From Rhodococcus sp. HM1 (GTDB lineage Bacteria; Actinomycetota; Actinomycetes; Mycobacteriales; Mycobacteriaceae): DNA of 64,000 nt. Shown here piece after piece: positions 53,413-61,124 of this stretch (positions within the stretch are counted from its first letter, which is position 1; the number at the start of each line of letters is the position of its first letter). Below the pieces are notes generated by a model. The model did not search any database, was not told where the DNA came from, and was given only the letters and a program-made list of their open reading frames with translations. The DNA lies in contig NZ_JALPTB010000010.1 of NCBI RefSeq assembly GCF_023218075.1, positions 1-64,000 on the forward strand. Direction: 5' to 3'. A program made the translations under genes and the position numbers.

Positions 53413-54066
53413 ATGCACGCATCCGATCTGCCCCCGATCCCCGACGCGGTAACCGGCGAACCTCGTCCACCCCGCGCACCCCGAATCCATCAGGGAAAGG
53501 AGCAGACACCGCAGTACCGCCAACCCCGAAATCCGCCCCCATTGCCCAGCGGCCACGGACCCATGCTCGAGTGGATCCAACCGAGCATCCGCCTTCAGTA
53601 CGGTGCGGCCGCAGCAATGGCGGGAATACTTGTCGTTTTCGCGATCGTTCGAACGGGCGGATTCGAATGGCTCCGCTGGTGGTGGTACTGGGCACTGCTC
53701 ATCGTCGGATCCTGGATAATGTTCCGTGCCACGAGGAATCATTGGACCGCTGGCGGTGCCACCTGGGTGCAGTGGCGCAGCAGTTGGGTCGACACCTATC
53801 GCCTCACCCGCATCCGCTTCTCTGCTGACGGAACCAACCGCGTCCTGCGTCTGCGTGACGCGCACGGCAACGAAATCCACTCCTTCAAAATCAACCAGCT
53901 CCAAGGCAACCCCGACCTCTGGGACCTCGTCTACAACGGCATTCTGCACTCCGTGGCGTCGGGCAACTGCGACATCGACGCAAAAACCCGCCAAATCCTG
54001 CAGATCCCCTACGAACTCGGACCACGCCCCACCGGAAAACGCGCCGACCGAAGACGACTCTGGTGA
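53413..54066 (+). CDS. candidate immunity membrane protein, copy 1
   Basis: A 217-aa protein. Pro-rich cytosolic N-terminus (1-55), two transmembrane helices (about 63-80 and 87-105), then a C-terminal domain of about 110 aa beginning WVDTYRLTRIRFSADG that looks PH-like (beta-rich). It ends with a conserved basic tail (GKRADRRRLW). About 50% identical to the next gene overall and far more alike at the C-terminus. The position right after the toxin-like gene suggests immunity. Confidence 0.65.
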   Translation: MHASDLPPIPDAVTGEPRPPRAPRIHQGKEQTPQYRQPRNPPPLPSGHGPMLEWIQPSIRLQYGAAAAMAGILVVFAIVRTGGFEWLRWWWYWALLIVGSWIMFRATRNHWTAGGATWVQWRSSWVDTYRLTRIRFSADGTNRVLRLRDAHGNEIHSFKINQLQGNPDLWDLVYNGILHSVASGNCDIDAKTRQILQIPYELGPRPTGKRADRRRLW

Positions 54067-54728
54067 ACGCCCCAAACTCCGGCATCGAACTGCCGCCGAT
54101 GCCCGACCCGAGTACCGGCGAACCCCGGCCTCCTCGCGCGCCACGGGTGGGGCATGAACGCCCGAACACTCCCAGCGACCGACTGCCACGCACTCGGCCT
54201 GCCCCGCCACCCGCCGAGTTCGGCCCGATGCTCGAGTGCGCTCAGCCGAGGTTCTTCGACCGGTTCGGCGGGGTCGTAGTGATGTTCGCAGTACAAGCGT
54301 TGTACGGCACCGCGCAGAACTGGGGCTTGGAATGGATTTCCTGGTGGGGCTATTGGGCGATTATGGGAGTCTCTGCCTGGTTCATGTACCTCATGGGCGA
54401 TCGCTGGACCGCGGCCGGAGCCTCCTGGGTGCAGAAGCAGAATTCGTGGGTCGACACCTACCACCTCACTCGTATTCGCCTCAACGCCGGCGATGCCGCC
54501 CGATCCCTGTTCCTCGACGACAAACACGGCAACGCGATACGCAGCTTGTCGCTCGCGCAGATCCAGGCCAACCCCGACCTCTGGGACCTCGTCTGCAACG
54601 GCATCCTCCACTCCATCGCATCCGGCGACTGCGACATCAACGCCAGAACCCGCCGAATCCTGCAGATCCCCTACGAACTCGGACCACGCCCCACCAGAAA
54701 ACGCGCCGACCGAAGACGACTCTGGTGA
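54063..54728 (+). CDS. candidate immunity membrane protein, copy 2
   Basis: A 221-aa paralog of the preceding protein with the same layout: Pro-rich start (PPMPDPSTGEPRPPRAP), two helices (about 70-86 and 90-108), and a C-terminal domain with NPDLWDLVCNGILHSIASGD. GTG 54063 overlaps the stop of copy 1. The membrane segments differ most between copies, as expected if each recognises a different toxin variant. Confidence 0.65.
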   Translation: MNAPNSGIELPPMPDPSTGEPRPPRAPRVGHERPNTPSDRLPRTRPAPPPAEFGPMLECAQPRFFDRFGGVVVMFAVQALYGTAQNWGLEWISWWGYWAIMGVSAWFMYLMGDRWTAAGASWVQKQNSWVDTYHLTRIRLNAGDAARSLFLDDKHGNAIRSLSLAQIQANPDLWDLVCNGILHSIASGDCDINARTRRILQIPYELGPRPTRKRADRRRLW

Positions 54729-54746
54729 ACATGGCCTGTGACCACC

Positions 54747-54802
54747 CGAGCGGGAGGTTGTGCGCGAAATCCTCGGGAATATCGCACACAACCTCCCGCT
54801 CG
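54747..54802. terminator. strong bidirectional terminator after T7SS module
   Basis: A stem of 16 bp plus a few more pairs (54747-54762 with 54787-54802), placed 19 nt after the last module gene and before the convergent oxidoreductase stop. Confidence 0.82.
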
Positions 54803-54815
54803 GCGGAGGCTCAGG

Positions 54816-57662
54816 TCAGGACCCGGAGGACGGGGGAATGCGGGAGGCGAGGAGCTCGGCCAGGTGCAGCCCGCGACGATCGGTGAGATCGGCGATCTGG
54901 GTGCGGCACGAGTAGCCGTCGGCGAGGACGACGTGGTCGTCGGCCGCCGCCTCGACCGCCGGGAGAAGCTGGTGCCCGGCGACCGCGACGGACACCTCGT
55001 AGTGGCCGCGCTCGACGCCGAAGTTCCCTGCAAGACCGCAGCATCCGCCGAGCCGGGTCACGTTCGCACCGGCGTGCCGCAGCAGGTCGGCGTCGGTGTC
55101 CCAGCCCATCACGGCGTGATGGTGGCAGTGCGGCTGCGCGACGACGGTGGTGCCGGCCAGCGACGGCAGCGGCCGGTCGGCGAGCAGTTCGGCGAGCGTC
55201 ACCGTGGACCGTGCGACGACCCGCGCCGACTGCGACCCGAGCAGATCCACGGTGTCCGAACGCAGGACGGCGGTGCACGACGGTTCGAGCCCGACGATCG
55301 GCACCCCTATGCGGAACAGCTCGGAGACGGTACGGCCCAGTATTTTTCGTGCAGCGTCGAGCTGTCCGGTGGTGATCCAGGTGAGACCGCAGCACTGCTG
55401 CCGCTCGGTGACACACACCCGGAATCCGGCCGTCTCGAGCACCTGCACGGCGGCAATCCCGACCTCCGGCGTGAAGTAGTCGGTGAAGGTGTCGACGAAC
55501 AACAGCACCGGATCACCCGTCCGCGACCGCGAGGCCGCGCTGTCGGCGAACCAGCGCCGGAACGTGCGCGTCGCGAACCGCGGGACGCTGCGTCGTCGAT
55601 CCAGTCCGGCTACCGTCAACCCGGCGGCCGCGACCCCGGGCATCTGCGCCACGGCGTTGACCAGGCGCGGGGCGCGGCTCGCCAACGCCACCCAGTGCGG
55701 CAACCGTCCCAGCGAGTAGTGAGCGGCCGGGCGCGGACGGTTCCGGTAAGTCTGGTACAGCACTTCGGATTTCCACGTGGCCATGTCGACGCCGGTGGGA
55801 CAGTCGGAGGCACAACCCTTGCAGGACAGGCACAGATCGAGCGCCTCGTGCACCTCGCGGGAGCGCCACGAATCGGTGACCAGACCGCCGTTGAGCATCT
55901 CCTGCAGCGCCCGCGCCCGCCCGCGGGTGGAGTCCTTCTCTTCGCGTGTCGCCAGATAGGACGGGCACATCACCCCGCCGGTCGCGGTCGTGTCGGCGCG
56001 GCACTTGCCGACGCCGGTGCAGCGGTGCACGGCGCGGGTGAAATCACCGTCGTCGTCCTCGTACCGGAACGCCAGGTCCTTCCGGATGATCTGTGCGGCA
56101 GGCACTCTCAGGTCACGATCGACCGGTGCCGGGTCGACGAGCACCCCCGGGTTGAGGATGTTGTCGGGATCGAACACCGTCTTCACCGCACCGAACAACC
56201 GGAGTGCCGCAGGCGAGTACATCAGGGGCAGCAGTTCGCTGCGGGCGCGGCCGTCGCCGTGCTCCCCCGACATCGACCCTCCGTACGACGCGACGAGTTG
56301 TCCTGCCGCGAAAAGGAATTCCCGCAGCAGTCCGGGAACCTCGAGCGGAATGTCCAGCCGGATGTGCAGGCAGCCGTCGGCGAAATGGCCGTACGGATAC
56401 CCGGTGATCCCGTACCCCTCGAGCAGCGACTCGAATTCGCGCAGATACGCACCGACCCGCTCCGGCGGGACCGCCGCGTCCTCCCACCCGGCGTGCGCGG
56501 GCAGACCCGCCGGGCTGCGTCCGGCCAGTCCCGCACCGTCCTCCCGGATCCGCCACAACGCGGCCGCGCGCACCGCGTCCTCCACGAGCAGCGAGTCGAC
56601 CGCTCCCCCGGCCTTCTCCAGCGCCGCAGCGCGGGCTCGGACCTCCCCGGCCTCGTCCCCGGACAGTTCGACGAACAGCCACGCCGCGCCGCGCGGGAGC
56701 GGGGGCACCGCACCGGGACCGCGCCGGGTGCGCACCACCTCGACGATCCGCGAGTCCAGCCCCTCGCACGCGGTCGGACCGAATGCGAGCACACCGTGCG
56801 CGGCGTCGCCGGCGGCCGCGATGTCCGGGTAGCCGAGCACCACCAGCGTCCGCACCGGCGGGTCGGCGACCAGCTGCACGGTCGCTTCGGTGACCACACC
56901 GAGGGTGCCCTCGCTGCCGACGAACATGCGGCGCACGTCGAATCCGTTCTCGGGGGCCAGGTGTTCGAGCCCGTAACCGGACGCCTGCCGCCCGAACCGG
57001 CCGAATTCGGTGCGGATCGTGGCCAGATGACCGGTCGCGACCGTCCGCAACTGCTCGAGCAGCGAGCCGGCACCCGGCAGCGACAGAACATCCCCGGTCC
57101 CGGCGATCACCTCGAGGCCGACGACGTTGTCGACGGTGCGCCCGTATCCGAGGGTGCGGGCTCCGCACGCGTTGTTGCCGATCATCCCGCCGATGGTGCA
57201 GCGGTTGTGGGTGGACGGGTCGGGGCCGAAGCGCAGTCCGTGCGGAGCTGCCGCGCGCTGCAGCTGCGCCTGCACGACGCCCGGCTGGACCCGCGCGGTA
57301 CGCGTCGCCGGGTCCACCTCCAGCACCTCGTTCAGGTGCCGGGACAGATCCATCACCACACCGGGCCCGACGGCGTTGCCCGCGACGGACGTGCCGGCGC
57401 CGCGCGCGGTCAGCGGGACGCCGTATTCGCGGCACACCGCCAGCACCGCGGCGATCTCGTCGGCGGCGCGGGGCCGCACGACCGCGAGCGGCGGTACCCG
57501 GTACAGGGACGCGTCGGAGGAGTAGAGGGCCCGGGTGGTGGTGTCACCGCACACCTCGGCGACGCCCGCGGAACGCAGCGCCGCGACGAGATCTCCGTCG
57601 TGCAGCGGCCCGGCCCCGCCTCGGGCGGGCGGTGCGTCGACGGGATCGGTCGCGCGGGCCAT
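54816..57662 (-). CDS. FAD-linked oxidase/Fe-S oxidoreductase fusion (D-2-hydroxyacid dehydrogenase type)
   Basis: A 948-aa protein. PCMH FAD domain (about 25-230; TARGAGTSVAGNAVGPGVVM, TIGGMIGNNACGARTLGYGR). FAD-oxidase C domain (about 240-500; SGEHGDGRARSELLPLMY). Two 4Fe-4S clusters (CTGVGKC and CLSCKGCASDCPTG). Two CCG-type cysteine motifs near the end (ERQQCCGLTW, GGCCGLAGNFG). Such GlcD/GlpC fusions oxidise D-lactate or other D-2-hydroxyacids and pass electrons to quinone or flavoprotein. Start ATG 57662. Divergent from the first emb gene. Confidence 0.88.
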   Translation of the reverse strand: MARATDPVDAPPARGGAGPLHDGDLVAALRSAGVAEVCGDTTTRALYSSDASLYRVPPLAVVRPRAADEIAAVLAVCREYGVPLTARGAGTSVAGNAVGPGVVMDLSRHLNEVLEVDPATRTARVQPGVVQAQLQRAAAPHGLRFGPDPSTHNRCTIGGMIGNNACGARTLGYGRTVDNVVGLEVIAGTGDVLSLPGAGSLLEQLRTVATGHLATIRTEFGRFGRQASGYGLEHLAPENGFDVRRMFVGSEGTLGVVTEATVQLVADPPVRTLVVLGYPDIAAAGDAAHGVLAFGPTACEGLDSRIVEVVRTRRGPGAVPPLPRGAAWLFVELSGDEAGEVRARAAALEKAGGAVDSLLVEDAVRAAALWRIREDGAGLAGRSPAGLPAHAGWEDAAVPPERVGAYLREFESLLEGYGITGYPYGHFADGCLHIRLDIPLEVPGLLREFLFAAGQLVASYGGSMSGEHGDGRARSELLPLMYSPAALRLFGAVKTVFDPDNILNPGVLVDPAPVDRDLRVPAAQIIRKDLAFRYEDDDGDFTRAVHRCTGVGKCRADTTATGGVMCPSYLATREEKDSTRGRARALQEMLNGGLVTDSWRSREVHEALDLCLSCKGCASDCPTGVDMATWKSEVLYQTYRNRPRPAAHYSLGRLPHWVALASRAPRLVNAVAQMPGVAAAGLTVAGLDRRRSVPRFATRTFRRWFADSAASRSRTGDPVLLFVDTFTDYFTPEVGIAAVQVLETAGFRVCVTERQQCCGLTWITTGQLDAARKILGRTVSELFRIGVPIVGLEPSCTAVLRSDTVDLLGSQSARVVARSTVTLAELLADRPLPSLAGTTVVAQPHCHHHAVMGWDTDADLLRHAGANVTRLGGCCGLAGNFGVERGHYEVSVAVAGHQLLPAVEAAADDHVVLADGYSCRTQIADLTDRRGLHLAELLASRIPPSSGS

Positions 57663-57767
57663 ACCGGACGATGCTAGTCCGACGTCTCGCGGGCTCGAGC
57701 GCGATCCGGGCGCGTGCCACGCAGGTGCTGCTGAACAGGCACGGTCCCCCACTGCCGCGTACTCGCC

Positions 57768-57781
57768 TAGCATCGACCTTT
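57768..57781 (+). promoter_or_regulatory. -10 box for a leaderless emb start
   Basis: TAGCAT (57768-57773), 8 nt, then GTG 57782. Confidence 0.5.
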
Positions 57782-60700
57782 GTGCCCGCCGATTCCCCTT
57801 CGCCCGAAACGACCGCTTCCCCCGGCGCGACCGTACGCACGGCCCGCATCGTCGCGATCGTCACCGGGTTGCTCGGGTTCGTCCTCGCCCTGTCGTTGCC
57901 GTTCCTGCCGGTGAAACAGGAATCCGCGAGCGTGAACTGGCCGCAGAACGGCAGCCTCACCAACCTCGAAGTCCCCCTCATCACGTACTCACCGCTGGAG
58001 CTGCGCGTCAGCGTCCCGTGTTCGGCGGTCGGCCTGCTCGGCGAGGACGGCGGCACCCTCGTCTCGACCGTTCCCCCGGACGCCCCCGACGCCACCGAGA
58101 ACGCGCTGGTGATCCGGTCGGTGCCGGGCCGGGACGGCGCCCCGGGCAGCATCGAGGCGGTTCTGCGCAATTCGGTGCTGGTGTCGGCCCCGACGGATCA
58201 GCCGTGCACGGCGGTGACCGTCGCCGCCAACGCGGAGCGGACCGCCGCGGAGATCGTCGGCCCGGGTGACGAACCCGTCACGACCGTCGAGGGCGATGTG
58301 CGCCCCCAGATGGTCGGGATCTTCACGGACCTGCAGGGCGCCGCGCAGGATCTGACGACCGGGCCGGCTGCGGAGCGGCTGTCGGTGCGCGCCGAGCTCG
58401 ATTCGCGCTTCACCTCCACGCCGACGACCGTCAAGCAGGTCGCGATGATCGTGTGCGTCCTGTCGACGCTGCTCTCGCTCGTCGCGCTGCACCGGATCGA
58501 CGGGGTGGATCGCCGTGGTGCCCGCCGGGTGCTGCCGGCCCGGTGGTGGCGGATCACCGTCGTCGACGTCGTGGTCGTCGGCACCCTGCTGGTGTGGCAC
58601 GTCATCGGCGCCAACACCTCCGACGACGGCTACATCCTCAACATGGCCCGGGTCTCCGAGCACGCCGGGTACATGGCGAACTACTACCGCTGGTTCGGGG
58701 TGCCGGAAGCCCCGTTCGGCTGGTACTACGACGTGCTCGTGCTGATGACGAACGTGTCGACGGCGAGCATGTGGATGCGCCTGCCCTCGCTGATCGCCGC
58801 GATCCTGTGCTGGATGGTCATCAGCCGTGAGGTGATGCCGCGGCTCGGCGTCGCGGTGCGGCGCAACCGGATCGCACTGTGGACGGCCGGGCTGGTGTTC
58901 CTCGCGTTCTGGCTGCCCTACGACAACGGCCTGCGCCCCGAACCGATCATCGCCCTCGGCGCCCTGCTGACCTGGTGTTCCATCGAACGGGCCATCGCGA
59001 CCGGACGCATGCTGCCCGCCGCGATCGCGGTGCTCATCGCCGCGTTCTCGCTCGCCGCCGGACCGACCGGCCTCATCGCGGTCGCGGCGCTGATCGCCGG
59101 TGCCCGCCCGCTCGTGAAGACGCTGATGGCGCGGCGGCAGCTGGTGGGCTGGTTCGCGCCGCTCGCCCCGATCCTCGCGTCCGGGACGGTGGTGATGGTC
59201 GCGGTGTTCGCCGACCAGACCCTCGCGTCGGTGCTGGAGGCGACCCGGGTGCGGTCCGCGGTCGGCCCGAACGTGCCGTGGTTCGACGAGCGGCTGCGCT
59301 GGGACGCGCTGCTCACCGTGTCGCCGGACGGGTCGCTGGCCCGCCGCTTCGGCGTGTTCGTGATGCTGTTGTGCCTGGTCGTGTGCGTGATGCTGATCCT
59401 GCGCAAGGGCCGCATCCCCGGCACCGCGATCGGTCCGTCGCGCCGGATCCTCGGCATCGTGTTCGCGTCGCTGCTGCTGATGATGGCCACGCCCACCAAG
59501 TGGACCCACCACTTCGGTGTGTACGCGGGCCTCGCCGGATCGGTCGCGGCGCTGGCCGCGGTCGGGGTCGGCGCCGCGGGCATCCGCTCGGCGCGCAACC
59601 GTGCCCTGTTCACGGCCGGGGTGCTGTTCGTGCTGGCGATGGCGTTCACCGGCTCCAACGGCTGGTGGTACGTCTCGAGTTACGGCATCCCGTGGTGGGA
59701 CAAGCCGCCGTCGATCTCCGGCCGCGCCTTCTCCACCGCGCTGCTCGCTCTCACCGGTGTCGCGCTGGTCGTCGCCGCGTGGTTCCACCTGCGCGAACCG
59801 TTCACCACCGCGAAGCCCGACCGCAACGGGCGGGTGCGGGCGCTGGCGTCCGCGCCGCTGACCGTGGTCGCGGCGGGCGTCGTGCTGTTCGAGGTGCTGT
59901 CGCTGGTCAAGGGCGCGGTCGCGCAGGGACCGGCCTACTCGATCGCCCGGTCCAACATCGCGTCGCTGACCGGCGGGTGCGGTCTCGCCGACGAGGTGCT
60001 CGTCGAAACCGATCCGAACGCGACCGCGCTGGTTCCGCTCGAGGGGTCCGTCGCGGATGCGCTCGGCGCGGGCCGCGACGAAGGCTTCACCCCCAACGGG
60101 GTGGCGCTGGACCTGACCGCCGACCCGGAAACCACCACCAGCGGTGGCGCCAACACCGTCGAACCCGAGGAGGGCGGCACCAGCACCTCGACCGGTGCCG
60201 GCACCGGCGGCGGTCGCGGGGAGACCGGTGTCAACGGCAGCACGGTCGCGTTGCCGTTCGGCCTGGACCCGGCGACCACCCCGGTCCTGGGCAGCTACCG
60301 CACCGGCGTGCAGCAGAGCGCCGAACTCGAATCCGGCTGGTATGCGCTGCCGGAACGCACCGACGCGACGCCGCTGCTCGTCGTCACCGCCGCCGGACGC
60401 GTGCGGTACGTCGACCCGGACGGGGTCATCACCCCGGGTCAGGACGTGCGGCTCGAATTCGGCCGTACCGCAGACGGGACCGTCGAACCGATCGGCGCGG
60501 TCGCGCCCATCGACATCGGGCCGGCCCCGTCGTGGCGGAACCTGCGGGTGCCGCGCGAACAGATCCCGGCCGACGCGGACGCGGTGCGCCTGGTCGTCAC
60601 CGACGGCGACCTCGCGCCCGGCCAGTGGGTCGCGGTCACGCCCCCGCGGATGCCGCAGCTGGAGACGCTGAACACGGTGGTCGGGGATCAGGCGCCGGTG

Positions 60701-61060
60701 CTGCTGGACTGGTCCGTCGGCCTGGCGTTCCCGTGCCAGCGCCCGTTCGGCCACCGCTACGGGGTCGCCGAGGTTCCGGACTTCCGGATCCTCCCGGACC
60801 GGGTCGGGGCGGACTCCACCAACGGCTGGCAGGACCACATCGGCGGCGGCCCGCTCGGCTGGATCCCGCTGCTGCTGACCGCGCAGACGATGCCGACCTA
60901 TCTGAACCACGACTGGGACCGCGACTGGGGTTCGCTCGAGCGCTACAGCCCGATCGATCCGACCGCGACGACGGCGGAGATCCAGGTCACGGAAGTCACC
61001 CGTTCCGGGTTGTGGTCGCCCGGTCCGATTCGTGACGGTGTTCCGGATCTGATCGAGTGA
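57782..61060 (+). CDS. Emb-family arabinofuranosyltransferase (first copy)
   Basis: A 1092-aa protein, the length of EmbA/B/C. N-terminal helix then a periplasmic jelly-roll, a 13-15-helix GT-C core with catalytic Asp at D281 in TSDDGYILNMARVSEHAGYM, and a C-terminal carbohydrate-binding region (from about 720). The Met corresponding to ethambutol-resistance site M306 of EmbB is conserved (NMAR). A Gly/Thr-rich linker occurs near 800-820. It builds arabinan of arabinogalactan and/or lipoarabinomannan. The C, A or B assignment is not certain from sequence alone. Confidence 0.9.
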   Translation: MPADSPSPETTASPGATVRTARIVAIVTGLLGFVLALSLPFLPVKQESASVNWPQNGSLTNLEVPLITYSPLELRVSVPCSAVGLLGEDGGTLVSTVPPDAPDATENALVIRSVPGRDGAPGSIEAVLRNSVLVSAPTDQPCTAVTVAANAERTAAEIVGPGDEPVTTVEGDVRPQMVGIFTDLQGAAQDLTTGPAAERLSVRAELDSRFTSTPTTVKQVAMIVCVLSTLLSLVALHRIDGVDRRGARRVLPARWWRITVVDVVVVGTLLVWHVIGANTSDDGYILNMARVSEHAGYMANYYRWFGVPEAPFGWYYDVLVLMTNVSTASMWMRLPSLIAAILCWMVISREVMPRLGVAVRRNRIALWTAGLVFLAFWLPYDNGLRPEPIIALGALLTWCSIERAIATGRMLPAAIAVLIAAFSLAAGPTGLIAVAALIAGARPLVKTLMARRQLVGWFAPLAPILASGTVVMVAVFADQTLASVLEATRVRSAVGPNVPWFDERLRWDALLTVSPDGSLARRFGVFVMLLCLVVCVMLILRKGRIPGTAIGPSRRILGIVFASLLLMMATPTKWTHHFGVYAGLAGSVAALAAVGVGAAGIRSARNRALFTAGVLFVLAMAFTGSNGWWYVSSYGIPWWDKPPSISGRAFSTALLALTGVALVVAAWFHLREPFTTAKPDRNGRVRALASAPLTVVAAGVVLFEVLSLVKGAVAQGPAYSIARSNIASLTGGCGLADEVLVETDPNATALVPLEGSVADALGAGRDEGFTPNGVALDLTADPETTTSGGANTVEPEEGGTSTSTGAGTGGGRGETGVNGSTVALPFGLDPATTPVLGSYRTGVQQSAELESGWYALPERTDATPLLVVTAAGRVRYVDPDGVITPGQDVRLEFGRTADGTVEPIGAVAPIDIGPAPSWRNLRVPREQIPADADAVRLVVTDGDLAPGQWVAVTPPRMPQLETLNTVVGDQAPVLLDWSVGLAFPCQRPFGHRYGVAEVPDFRILPDRVGADSTNGWQDHIGGGPLGWIPLLLTAQTMPTYLNHDWDRDWGSLERYSPIDPTATTAEIQVTEVTRSGLWSPGPIRDGVPDLIE

Positions 61061-61110
61061 CCCAGGCTACGCCCAGGTAAGGGGGCGTGTCGCCACAGGT
61101 CACCGGCAGA

Positions 61111-61124
61111 TAACATCGACAATC
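61111..61124 (+). promoter_or_regulatory. -10 box for a leaderless second emb start
   Basis: TAACAT (61111-61116), 8 nt, then GTG 61125. It lies only 50 bp after the first emb stop, so the second gene has its own promoter in addition to any read-through. Confidence 0.5.

Noticed and set aside
57989-60910. A 973-codon open frame antisense to the first emb gene, and similar long antisense frames at 14380-16272, 21783-23255, 37507-39414, 46310-47821 and 61341-62861
   Set aside because: All lie opposite clearly recognised genes. They are Arg/His/Gly/Asp-rich with no domain, as expected from third-position GC in high-GC DNA.
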